From: Craterostigma plantagineum | Taxonomy: Eukaryota > Streptophyta > Magnoliopsida > Lamiales > Linderniaceae | Assembly: GCA_027422505.1 (NCBI GenBank) | Contig: JAPQWV010000001.1 | Location: forward strand, 6,386,001 to 6,450,000 | Direction: 5' to 3' | Length of the DNA stretch: 64,000 bases | Shown here: positions 51,340 through 62,397 of the stretch, one piece after another | Layout: every line of letters begins with the position of its first letter | Position numbering within the stretch: position 1 is the first letter of the stretch | Position numbers and translations under genes: made by a program | The notes under the pieces: model-generated | Database searches by the model: none | Seen by the model: only the letters and a program-made list of their open reading frames with translations | Told to the model about the DNA's origin: nothing

Positions 51340-52589
51340 GGTTAATTCCTTATCAGTACCTCTCAAAGTTTAAACTCCCTCTTAAATACCACTCGAATTA
51401 TTTCTTCCTTATAAGTACCTATCTGAAAATTTATTCCTCTGCAGTACCTAAAAAGGTCTTTTCAGCGAGACGGAAATACCCCTGTCTCACATATTCCATT
51501 GAAGTTGAATAAATTATTTCACAGGAATTATACCAACAAAACTTGTTATTATACCAATAAAATTGAAATTATACCAGAAATTTGTAGAAATTATACCAAA
51601 TGTTCGAACATTATACTACGTTATTATAATTCGAATTTTATAAAATGAAATTAGACATTATACCAATTGATTATGCTATTATACTAAAATTATGGAAATT
51701 GTACCATTTGTTTTCGTAATTATACCAATAAATAAAGGTATTATAATTTATACAAAAAAAATTAGGCATTATACCAACTGATTTTGCTATTATACCAGAA
51801 ATTGAGGAGATTATACCATCTATTTTCGTTATTATACCAATAAATATTGTTATTTTAGTTTTATATAGCGAAAGAATTATATACCAACTAATTTTTGCAA
51901 TTATACCAGAAATTGTGGAAATTATACCACACATTATCGTTATTATACCATTTATCTCAGTTATTATACCAATAAATAAAGGTATTATAATTTATACAAA
52001 AAATTAGGCATTATACCAACTGATTTTGCTATTATACCAGAAATTGAGGAGATTATACCATCTATTTTCGTTATTATACCAATAAATATTGTTATTTTAA
52101 TTTTATACAGCGAAATTGAATTATATACCAACTAATTTTTGCAATTATACCAGAAATTGTGGAAATTATACCACACATTATCGTTATTATACCATTTATC
52201 TCAGTTATTATACCAATAAATAAAGTTATTTTAATTTTATACAGCATTGGAGATTATACCAACTAATTTTGCTATTATACCAGAAACTGAGTAAATTATA
52301 CCATCTGTCTATTAGGTTCAATTCTGCTGGTATAATAACGATAACAGTTGGTATAATTTCCAATTTAACATTATTTTGTTGGTATAATGAGAATAACAGT
52401 TGGTATAATAATCAGAACAGTTGGTATGATGTCCAATTTAATATCAGGAAGGATATTTCCGTCCGTTCACTGTTTTGGGGTATTAAACACATAACTTTTT
52501 GCAGATGGGTACTTAACAGGAAGATTTTTTTCGTAGGAGTACTGAACAGGAAGTTAAGTTTCTGACAGGGACTGATAAGGAATTTGCCC
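51340..52589. mobile_element. GGTATAAT-array element, copy C (complete)
   Basis: The termini GGTTAATTCCTTATCAG and the inverted GGGCAAATTCCTTATCAG are flanked by a perfect 10-bp direct repeat ATAAAACAAT, close to the 9-10 bp typical of Mutator-like elements. The middle is an array of units such as ATTATACCAACTGATTTTG and CCAGAAATTGAGG, with one higher-order duplication (51730-51960 against 51970-52200). Near the right end the array switches to the inverted form (GTTGGTATAAT). There is no coding capacity. Confidence 0.85.
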
Positions 52590-52599
52590 ATAAAACAAT

Positions 52600-52878
52600 T
52601 ACATATTTTAATACTTATAAAGGCGAATGGCAAAATGAACAGGGTTATTTCGTAATGATTGCCTATAGGTCTACAATTTTTCGCTATATATCTTACACGT
52701 GAGTTACAAGAAACGACGTCGTTCGCACCTTTAATATTTTTAAAAATAAAATAATATGCAAAAAGAACAAATAAATGGTGTAGATCGTACGATGGCAGAG
52801 GACGATGAGGGCGTTTCACGTTCACCACACATTTCCAAATGCACTTGTACTACATGTTATAGCCCCCTAAATATTATA
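52600..52878. other. Non-genic stretch left of the MULE
   Basis: No gene is seen. It contains CACGTG and GACGTC words near 52697-52716, of unknown meaning. Confidence 0.4.
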
Positions 52879-53080
52879 TAGGGAGTTACTATTTACCGCC
52901 CCCTTTTTACTTGTTACCCCCCGCCCCTAAAGGACTGAAAAAGACGTTTTTTGCCCCTATGTTATTTAAATTATTTAAAAAGGTAAAATATAATAAAAAG
53001 TAAGAATTCTTATTTAAAATCCTGTACTACGCAACACTTTTCAAATCACACAACCAAATCAGACAAAAAAACAGAGAATT

Positions 53081-55544
53081 ATGCAAATCGCAATGGATCG
53101 ACGACAAGGAAAGGGAAAGGGAAAGGGGGTGCTGTCACGATTGGTAAGAAATTGTCGTAAAATTCATTCGTACGTAGATAGATTGTCGAAAACGGTCGAA
53201 ATAGGCCGAAAAAACGGTCGATCGGACGCGAAATCGGGCGAAAAAAAACGGCACTGCCGAACGTCGATTTCGGTCACGGCAGATTACGACCGAAATCGAT
53301 TTTCGGTCGGATCTTGCCGGACCGAAATCGGCGTTCGGTCGCCGGGGCTCCGACCGAAATCATGTTTCGGTCGGAGCGGTCACGACCGAAATCCGATTTC
53401 GGTCGGATCCGCGGCGACCGAGTTTAGATTTCAGCCGGCCGTTGTCCGACCGAAGTCGGATTTCGGTCGGGTCATGGTACGGCCGAAAGTCGGATTTCGG
53501 TCGTAATTTTTTTTAATAAATATCTAATTGCATGCGAAAGGTTGGAAGTCCCTACTAGGAGGGAGCAGCAGATCCCACCCGTTGGAGGGATCTGGAGAGC
53601 GTCATACGAGGGCGCGCGGCGTTGATGCATCCGTTCGTAGGGAACGGGACGCGAAGAGGCGGCAGCGAGCGGGTGATTCTCATTCCGTATATGCGGATTA
53701 CGATCAGCATGCGGATGAGGAGGCCCATGTGGATGAGGAGGTGCCCTACGATGCGGCATCGTTTGAGTCATCCGACGACGATGCGATACCGATCTCCTCA
53801 GGTAATTACCTTCTCCATTATAAACTGACTTGCTATGTCGTATCTTAATATACGTAAAAAAAAATTTAGGAGTGGTTATTCGTAAAAAATAAAATAGGGA
53901 GCAAGCGCTCCAGGGTCGTAGATGACGATTCCTGGAGGGTGCAGGGGCCACAGCCAGGTGGTCCACATGATGACGAGGTGATCCTTAGTTACTTGGGGCA
54001 CATCGCGCCCCGCATCTGGGCGGGTGAGGAGGAGAGGCCACTGCTGAAGTGCGAGCAGCGTACTTTGTATCTTCGGTCGCTTAAGATGTGGTACAGCCAA
54101 TTCCCGCCGGAGACGCAGAGCGAGATCGATGGCATGGGGCTTACGCACCTCACCGATGCCATGCTGGGTCACATGGACCAGCCTCTTCTGAGCGCTTTTG
54201 TGGAGCGCTGGCACCCCGACACGAACACATTCCACATGCCGTGGGGGGAGATGACGATCATGCTCCACGACGTCGAGCAGATCCTGCGTATCCCGATCGA
54301 CGGGACGATGGTTTCGGGCACCCCGGACGCCGGCGACCAGCAGATGGCGGCGAGGGAGATTATGGGCGTCTCCGCAGACGTACTGAGGGGTTGTTGGAGA
54401 GGCGGTGCGGTCGCGTCGAAAGACGTGATGCAGAGGATGTGGGAAGGTCGGCCGGCGGGGTTCCAGGCCATCGCTTGGCTGTGGATTCTATTGGGGTCGA
54501 CGCTGTTCGTCGACAAGAGCGGGAACCGGGTGAAGCCCGACATCATGCACGAGTTCTACCGCTCGCTGCCATCTGCCAGTCATTAATCGTGGGGTTCGGC
54601 CGCTCTTGCTTACCTCTATCGCCAGCTTGGCCTCGCAAGCCGAGCGGGTTCAAGGGGTTTAGCTGGGTACCTGTCGTTACTACAGGCGTGGATATATGAG
54701 TACTTCCCATGCTTCCGCCCACACCGTCTACCCCATCATGTGGAGCCTGGCGAGCCACGATCACGCATGTGGTCCGTATCTCAGTACGAGCGGACGGGCC
54801 ACCGTTTGATTGAGATCCGCCGTCAGCTGGACATGATGACTGCGAGCTCGGTATGTTAACAAATTATATTCTATATTCACGACTCGATGATATAAAATTT
54901 GCGAAATGTTATCAGGTTGCTTGGTTGCCGTACGGTCCCGATCCAGCGGCGCAGCACATGAGGACTCTTTTCGTGGGCTGGGTTAGATATCGCGACATCG
55001 TGGAGCCCTACGCACCCTCGAGGGTGTTGCGTCAGCTGGGGTACGTGCAGGTCATACCGCCGCCGATGAGTCTGCCACATAAGGCGGTCATGCCAGCAGA
55101 CCCGTCGTTCTATAGGGTGCATTATTCTGCGAATGCGGCAAAGCATGCTTGGCGTCAGTTCCCGTACGCGTACATCCTCAACCTCCAGTACCTCAGCCGG
55201 TCGGCCGCAGAGGACCTTGGTGAGGCCGTTGCAGGGTACATGGACTGGTATGAGCGACATTCTCATCCTCGTCTGTTTTCGTCGGAGTCGGGATCCTCAT
55301 CGGGCGGCATACCCCCTCGCAGCCACGCCGATTACGTACGTAATTTCGCCGATGATTTGGATTACAGATATTATTATGTTTACTCACTTTTTATAAGTAT
55401 CAATTCTGTGTACATTGGTACAACTCGATGTATACCTTGACTACCGATGTGCTAGCGACGCTGCAGCTCCACGACGTCGAGCAAACAGAGAACTACAGAG
55501 ACAAGCTGGACGACCTGAACGACCGATGGCGCAATGCCCCTTGA
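53081..55544 (+). pseudogene. Plant mobile domain (MAIN-like) gene with one in-frame stop
   Basis: PMD proteins occur as host genes (MAIN/MAIL, linked to PP7-like phosphatases) and inside transposons. Exons: a probable first exon 53081-53143 (basic GKGKGKG, donor GTAAGA), a second ending at 53801 (RARGVDASVRRERDAKRR, then an acidic DDDAIPISS tail; acceptor uncertain), 53898-54850, 54916-55335 and 55398-55544. Phases from 53801 onward fit exactly. The PMD core is in 53939-54850: LKCEQRTLYLRSL, FVERWHPDTNTFHMPWGEM and LHDVEQILRIPIDG. At 54584-54586 a TAA replaces a codon between FYRSLPSASH and SWGSAALAYLYRQLG; the frame continues unbroken after it. Codon use is GC-rich, unlike the flanks. The gene lies where mudrB lies in MuDR. 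Confidence 0.82.
53185..53510. repeat. Left subterminal CCGAAAT/ATTTCGG array
   Basis: About ten copies of CCGAAAT and its complement alternate, often as perfect palindromes such as CCGAAATCCGATTTCGG, within a GC-rich tract. It falls in the inferred first intron of the PMD gene. Confidence 0.85.
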
Positions 55545-55621
55545 GTACTATTTTATTTTATCTTTCATTTATGTATCGGACGAGTACTATTTTATTTATA
55601 TTATTTCGTTTATGTTTGGAA

Positions 55622-56483
55622 TAACGCGAAAATAACAAATAATAACGTCATATTAACAAATAAATAATGCAATTATAAAATAATATTAATAATACATAAT
55701 AATAACATTTTAAAACACAAATAAAAACACAAAAAAATAACATAATATAAACAAATAATATTAATAATATAAAATAATATTAATAAAAAAGTAATAACAT
55801 ATTAAAATAATATGTATAATATAATTTTATAACATCAAAATAAATATTAATATTATAAAATATTATTAGTAATACCAAATAATAACATTAATAATATAAA
55901 ATAATAACATAAAAAAATAATAACATATTAAAATAATATTAGTAATATAATTTAATAACATCAAAATAAATAACAATATAAAATATTATTAGTAATACAA
56001 AATAATAACATTAATAATATAAAATAATAACATAAAAAATAATAACATATTAAAATAATATTAATAATAGAATTTAATAACATCAAAATAAATAATAATA
56101 TAAAATATTATTAGTAATACAAAATAATAACATTAATAATATAAAATAATAACATAAAAAAATAATAACATATTAAAATAATATTATTAATATAATTTAA
56201 TAACATCAAAATAAATAATTATATAAAATATTATTAATAATACAAAATAATAACATAATAATATAAAATAATAACATTAAAAAATAATAACATATTAAAA
56301 TAATATTAATAATATAATTTAATAACATCAAAATAAATAATAATATAAAATATTATTAGTAATACAAAATAATATCATAATAATATAAAATAATAACATA
56401 AAAAATAATAACATTGTCAAATTATATTAATAATACAATTTAATAACATCAAAATAGATAATAATATTATAAAATAATATTAA
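55622..56483. repeat. AT-rich ~120-bp tandem array between the convergent genes
   Basis: Units containing AACATATTAAAATAAT and TTTAATAACATCAAAATA recur near 55925, 56047, 56168 and 56288. Almost no G or C is present. It separates the 3' ends of the PMD and transposase genes. Confidence 0.85.
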
Positions 56484-56486
56484 TAA

Positions 56487-59400
56487 TTACAATAGACCAT
56501 TCTCGCGCATGAGGGACACCCAGTGTTCGAATCTGTTCTGATATCTAAGTTCCCAACCAGCAAGTCGACGATCACGATACGTGAACCAAAACGGATGCAA
56601 GGCGGGCATAGGAAAGTCTGGACATAAATTCAGTCTAATATAATGTTGGTACTCGTCTCCAAGGTGCGCTATGACGATAGTTCGATTCGGTCGATCAGCA
56701 GTCTGAACGGCACGCAGTGGCAGTATCGTCGTAGAATGCATGTTGATGGTCGATCCATTGCCGTACCCGTAGAGGATAACTACAGCGTTCCAAATTGTCG
56801 CCACAGCCCACAAATCGCACGGTGTCAACATCCAGTGGTTTGCCAAGCAAGGCCCCCCGTCCCAGCGTATACGATCCAACTGCAGATCCAATGAATCGCC
56901 GTAGTACAACGCCGAGTAACGATCCCAATGGGCCTCGATTTCGTTCGCGACGTTATTCCTTACGGTGACCCATTCGTCCTTGTCATTGTAAATATGAGAG
57001 GCGATAGCGCGAAATCCGCAGTTGCCGTCAGCAACCACATCATTATCACTAACTATATACGGTTGGATGACTGATGTTACGTGGTACTGCAAGCGGTTGT
57101 GGAAGAAGTTGGATTCACCTGTACAAAGCATTTTACCGGATTAGAGGTGGATTAAAATTCGTATGAATTTTAGGAGCGAAATATAGTAGTACCTGTCTCC
57201 GTAGTAGAAGTACGAGATCTCTTCACAGAAGATGACGTACGGCCATGACTGCTACGACCCTGGCTGCTACGACCGGTACTGCTGCGCCCTCCGCTGCGTC
57301 CCCCCTTGGGATTGCGTACTCCCAAGCACTTCGATCACGTTTCGTCGAGTCTCTTTTCTTTGGCCGACCTTTTACAGATGTCTTAACAACAGGCTCATTC
57401 CACTCTTGGGCCTCGGGATAGAGATGTTCATGAACTACTCGATGGAGTCCACGCATAACGGCGGGATCGCGACCTTATGCCTCACGCTCGAGATCGTATA
57501 AGCGATCTTGATCACAAATATCGGGAATTACTCCCTCGCCGATTGTGAGTGTCCTCCAGAAGTCGTGCAAGCATTCTACCGAAACTGGATAGTTGTTGTC
57601 CACCCATTGCTGAAGCTCGCAAGCACATGGTAGTTGGTGCGTCCGTCGTACATAACATCCGCACCTGGAGTAAACCTCCTTCGACAACTCTTTGGCCCGC
57701 CGCAGCTCATTTCCCATAATTAATATTGCATGGTGTGAAACACTGTATAATAATGTTAGGAATGGAAATCCTGACAACCCAATAGGTCGTTTCGACCGGG
57801 ACTACTCCAGTGCCTGCACGTCAGTACAACAAAATATTAGATAAGGATTTCGTTTTACACGTAATAATAATTAATTTACCTTTCTGATGCGATTCAACTG
57901 GTTCTGAATCTGCTCGTGCACCTTCACCCATACGGTGTCTAGAGACCCAGTGGCCGAATTCAGCCATCCTTTCAGCTCGCTGTGAGCACTCTCCACACGA
58001 CATGTAGTGGTGTTCCCGAAATGAAGCACATGGTTCGTCCAAGCTCTGGCGAACTTCTCCTTATGCACCAACCATGTCTGCTCAACATACTTAACGAATT
58101 CTGAGTCGGGTAGCCAACGCAGACGCATGTCATTCACTGCCTTCTCGTATTCGTCGACCGTCGTAGCTTCCACGACTGCTTTCCAGGACTTGTGCGTGAA
58201 GTGAGCTGCGGTCTTTTTGCTCTTCCCCCCCCCCCCCAACCAATAAATTTTATTCTCCACATCTTTATAAATATGCCACGTGCACAGCAGATGATGAGAA
58301 TGCGGAAATACCATATGTACCGGTCGAAGAGGGCCCAACTCACGATCAGTCACAATCGCCGAAGGGTGGACACCTGGACCCAGAATATTCCGAAGAGAAT
58401 TCAACATCCACCAATAACTTCTCTCCGTCTCGTCCTCCATGACGGCAAACCCACACAGAAAGTTGTGATTACAGGGAGTCATCCCTATAATCTCAACTAG
58501 AGGCATCTTATATCTATTGGTCTTGTACGTCGAGTCAATACCAATAAAATAAGGATACGTCCTCAGCAGTGCGAGTGACTCCGGGTGTGCGAGAAAGACA
58601 TGTGTCAGCACATTAGTCTCCTCGTCTCTCAGCACTTCAACAAAATATCCGGACTCTGTCGCCTGGTGCATCAACTGGCTCACCACGTCTCTCCCTCAGA
58701 ATTTTGCTTCTTCAAACGATCTCTATAATTATATATATGTCGGATCTTCGCATTATCTTCTGCGTGTCGAGCCCTCATCGCTGAGAGGATATGTGCTGGT
58801 TTCGCTTGCGCAGCAGTCATTTCCTCTACGACCTTATTTACCTGGCTACTTAACCCACTCGTCTGGCGGTGTCCCTCGGGATACTGTATCAGAGGGTGAT
58901 TGTGTTGTGTATGGAATTCTCAGGTGCACCCGTACGAATGTACCATTCCCTAGTAGCTGGATCCTGCTGGGCTATGACTACAAACGGACACCTGCACTTG
59001 TTAGACTTCGATAGCCTCTCCAATTCATCCTCCTTGCCTCTATAACGTTCTCCGCGAGAACATCTAATCAATTGTTTTGTACCGCATTTCTTATGCGACA
59101 AAATAATCACCTCGAAACCAAGAGCAATAGCGACGCCTTTCGCCCAGTTAATGGCTTCCACGTCGATCGGAAATCGTCCTCCTTCGCGGAAATGCTCACT
59201 GTAATTTATCCCGTTGCCCGTGGAATCCTCCGGAACACTCTCCAAGTCTGGAAAAAAAAAAGTTAATTACAGCCGAAATTGGATTTCGGCCACTGTAAGA
59301 GGCGACCGAAACGGGATTTCGGCCACCTCTGCAGTAGCCGAAATCCCGTCTCGGCCGTGACCGTCCCAGCCGAAAGTAAATTTCGGTTCGGACAGCCGCG

Positions 59401-59625
59401 GCCGAACAATTTTTTCGGTCGCCACAAGGGCTGGCCGAAATTATTGTTCGGTCAGCCTTTGTGTCGACCGAAAATACATTTCGGTCGTGCCGAAATTTTT
59501 CTATCGAATCCGATCGATGTTCGATAATTCACGTCCATACGAACGAAATTTACGAGAATTTGCTTACCATCCGTGCCAATAGACACTTTCTTTTGACCTT
59601 TCAATTTCCCAAAAAGACGATTCAT
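56487..59625 (-). pseudogene. MULE transposase with FAR1-type finger and C-terminal OTU domain, disrupted
   Basis: Minus strand. The probable first exon (about 59569-59625, MNRLFGKLKGQKK, donor GTAAGC) is followed by 58889-59242 (FAR1/GCM1-type zinc finger with CGTKQ, RCPF and HN), the MULE core 57871-58686 (GIDSTYKTNRY, WWMLNSL, IVTDRELG, LCTWHI), a SWIM-like finger CGCYVRRTHQLPCAC in 57475-57777, a basic linker (KGRPKKRDSTKRDRSAWE) and the OTU exon 56487-57118 with VADGNCGFRAI (catalytic Asp/Cys) and EYQHYIRL (His). The conserved segment HPL..YPEGHRQTSGLS lies out of frame between 58886 and 58690, so there are frameshifts near 58900 and 58690. A TAG interrupts ALE-SRSKRP near 57800 and a TAA follows LEREA near 57473. 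A C run at 58226-58238 lies in the core. Confidence 0.82.
59255..59505. repeat. Right subterminal CCGAAAT/ATTTCGG array
   Basis: The counterpart of the left array, with about nine motif copies, within the inferred first intron of the transposase gene. The sequence is more diverged than on the left (CCGAACAATTTTTTCGG and similar). Confidence 0.82.
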
Positions 59626-60044
59626 TTCGATTTGAGTTATTTTTTGTTATGTTTGACTCTGATTTGGATGTGTGATTGCGATATGAAAAGTGTTGTATGG
59701 AAAAAGACTTTAAATAGAAATTTAAATTCAAAAGATCAAAATCGTCTTTTTTCAGCCCTTTAGGGGGCGGTGACTAGGAAAAAGGGGGCGGTGAATAGCA
59801 ATCCAGTATTATACAAATCTTGATTATTAAACAAATAGTACGTTTGTTTATGAAATAGGTTAGTGCTCCCAAGAGATGTATATATAATTTGATTAAAGTC
59901 GTTATCGTTTGAGAACGCTTACATAACTAATAGTAGAGGAAAATTCGAGCTATTTCAAAATCCAAATCCTTCTTTGAAAATTAATCACGGTCCGATTTGT
60001 GTGCTATAAACTCATATGATATAAGTAATATTACCTAATTATTA

Positions 60045-60339
60045 TGAAATATGGAGTAATTATGAAATATTGGAGTGGATGTATATGGAGTGGTTAAATT
60101 AGATTGGGATAGATGAGATTATGAATTAGTTGAGATTATTTTATGAGAATGTAATATTTTATTTTGTTGTTGTAATTTGAGAAATTTGCCTATAAATAGG
60201 CACCTCGAGTTGTATTGTAAAAACATACCAAGTATTAAATTGATTCATACTTATATCCTCTCTCTAAATATTTCTCTCTATAATTATGTATCACAATAAT
60301 CATAATATAAATATTAATCACAATAATATATTTATAACA
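60045..60339 (+). repeat. 5' LTR of the TRIM
   Basis: 295 bp, about 95% identical by eye to 60922-61216. It includes an internal short direct repeat of TATGAAATATTGGAGT. Confidence 0.88.
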
Positions 60340-60354
60340 CGTTATCAGCACGAG
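60340..60354 (+). other. Primer-binding site of the TRIM
   Basis: CGTTATCAGCACGAG directly abuts the 5' LTR. Confidence 0.8.
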
Positions 60355-60489
60355 CGCTCTCCGGCAACGATCAACCTCCGTCGAGATTATTTCACGAGTG
60401 AGGTATTTTATTATTATGTACGGTAATTTTGTTTATACTAATCGTACACTGCTATAGATATTTAAAAATAAATAAAATATACAACAAAA

Positions 60490-60590
60490 TGCCTCTAGCC
60501 GAGTGGTATCGCGGAATATCGTCATCTGTGGTGAGATGTCCAGATTTCGATTCCTCTTGGTAGCGTGTGGAATTTTTTTTAAGAATAAAA
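60490..60590 (+). other. tRNA-like sequence inside the TRIM
   Basis: A-box-like TAGCCGAGTGG (60496-60506) and B-box-like GATTTCGATTCC (60543-60554) are spaced as in a tRNA or SINE head, with a T run at 60572-60580. Arms do not obviously pair into a complete tRNA, so I call it SINE-like. Confidence 0.55.
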
Positions 60591-60921
60591 AAATAAAAGA
60601 ATAATTGTTTAAATACTTTAATTTAATTACCGATTGAAAGACTATGGACCGTGGACGATGGACATGGATTTTGGACTATGTACATGGATTTCGGACATGA
60701 ATACGGACTTTGAACAACTGACACGAATTTTGGATATCATAATTACCTTACCGGACCTTAGAAAAATTAAATAAGCGGATAAAATATTTACTTTATTTAT
60801 TTATGTTATTCTTGTTATTTATTATGTTATTCTTGATTTTGACTATTTATCTTATATGATTTAATTGTTAACATATTTTCAGTCCTATGATAGTATGGTT
60901 TCTTAGCAACTGGGAGTACTA

Positions 60922-61216
60922 TGAAATATTGGAGTAATTATGAAATATTGGAGTGGATGTATATGGGGTGGTTAAATTAGAATGGGATAGATGAGATTGC
61001 GAATTAATTGAGATTATTTTATGAGAATGTAATATTTTATTTTGCGGTTGTAATTTGAGAAATTTGCCTATAAATAGGCACCTTGAGTTGTATTGTAAAA
61101 ACACACCAAGTATTGAAATTGATTCATACTTATATCTTCTCTCGAAATATTTCTCTCTATAATTATATCACAATAATCATAATATAAATATTAATCACAA
61201 TAATATATTTATAACA
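60922..61216 (+). repeat. 3' LTR of the TRIM
   Basis: 295 bp, directly repeated with 60045-60339. Confidence 0.88.
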
Positions 61217-62397
61217 ATAATATAATTTTTGGTTTCTATTTTTCCAGCTCGAGCTTAATATTTCATCCCGCTATAAGATTACAAGACGACAATACTAAAC
61301 TACGTTATAATGTTGAGCTAACTTATTTGGCGTATAATGAATAATTTACGATGTGCTTTTATATAGGCCTTATAGCAACTCCAACTCGCGACATAAAAAT
61401 ACGGTTAATTTTAATAGCAATTGCTACATTATTTTTACTCCAACTCATAAACTCTATTTTCTTCACTAATTTTTACTTCAATTCATTAACTCTATTTTGT
61501 GCACTAAAAATAAAATTCATTTTTTTTTATCATTATTGACTTATTAAAGTTTATATATAATGATTAAAAGTCAAATATTATGAGTGTTAATATTTAAAAA
61601 TTAAATAAATAATAAAAATTAGCACATGATTAATTATGATTTTATTACATTAATAGGAAATTCTCAATAAATAAAAGAAAATTAATATCATTTTTAGTTT
61701 AGTTTTTAAGAATATTAAATATTCGATATAATTAAAAACTATTTTGTTAAATAAAATATAAATAAATAGAAACTACATCTTTATTGTGCTGAAAATGTGT
61801 GTACTCTACATCTAGAGTCCATCTGCTCATCAACACAATATTTGTGTTAAATGTGTGGAGTAGAAACGTACTCTAATTTTGTGTTTTACACAAAATAAAG
61901 TACGCGTTGAAGATTGAAATGAAAGTGAAGGTGTTGTGGAGATTTTAACGTGCCAATTCCATACCAATGCTCACGCATAAATTATATATGCCAATGTCTA
62001 TGCAACTCAAACTTAGAAATGTACAAATGATCTAGGTATATATGGTTTTACTAATACAAAGTCGATTTTATGTCAAAGTGGATAACATTGAGCTTATAAA
62101 GTTCAAAATTTTTCTGATTTGTTGGGTTCGCCCTTAAAGTCCAATCTCATAAACCAAGATTTATAAGCCCCATGGGATTGCACTCTAAAACCAGTTAGCA
62201 ATACGGAGAGTAACACAACCTTATAAATTGATCACGACTTATCTAATAATCCGACGTGGGACTTAAGTTTGCTACACAACACGATTATGAAAATTTTAGT
62301 GATGTCAATAGAAAAAAATATGGGCATTTATCGCCGCGCCTCGTGCACGGCTTCTATCGACTAGTATATGTATATACATATATATATATATATATAT
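61217..62397. other. Non-genic stretch with a possible MITE
   Basis: At 61376 CAACTCCAACTCGCGAC and at about 61914 an inverted CAATCTTCAACGCGTAC suggest a diverged ~540-bp MITE, but the ends are only loosely similar. About 62100-62290 contains CCGACGTGGGACTT, a word common in plant repeats. A TA run sits at 62370-62399. Confidence 0.4.

Larger units (their letters stand above)
52879..59804. mobile_element. Mutator-like element carrying a PMD gene and a transposase-OTU gene
   Basis: The left end GGGAGTTACTATTTACCGCC and the inverted right end GGATTGCTATTCACCGCC are followed by a shared CCCCTTTTT, CCCCTAAAGGxCTGAAAAA and further similarity, giving imperfect TIRs of about 200 bp. Flanks AATATTATA and AGTATTATA (8 of 9) fit a Mutator duplication. 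Two genes run convergently from the ends with an AT-rich repeat between their 3' ends. The layout matches MuDR-type autonomous elements, though both genes carry inactivating changes. Confidence 0.85.
60045..61216 (+). mobile_element. TRIM (terminal-repeat retrotransposon in miniature)
   Basis: Two 295-bp direct LTRs (60045-60339 and 60922-61216), TGAAATAT...TTATAACA, enclose only 582 bp. The first is followed by CGTTATCAGCACGAG, a well-known plant Copia primer-binding sequence; the second is preceded by CTGGGAGTACTA, a weak polypurine tract. Each LTR has a TATA-like GCCTATAAATAGGC. No protein is encoded. A perfect target duplication was not found. Confidence 0.85.

Noticed and set aside
54088..54699. 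203-codon frame overlapping the PMD exon
   Set aside because: It is an alternative frame of GC-rich coding sequence, Arg/Gly/Asp-rich and without a domain, while the other frame has the PMD signature and exact splice phases.
60490..60590. Complete tRNA gene
   Set aside because: Boxes A and B are recognisable, but acceptor and anticodon arms do not pair convincingly; kept only as SINE-like.
61351..61539. 62-codon frame right of the TRIM
   Set aside because: Low-complexity hydrophobic translation of AT-rich, possibly MITE, DNA.
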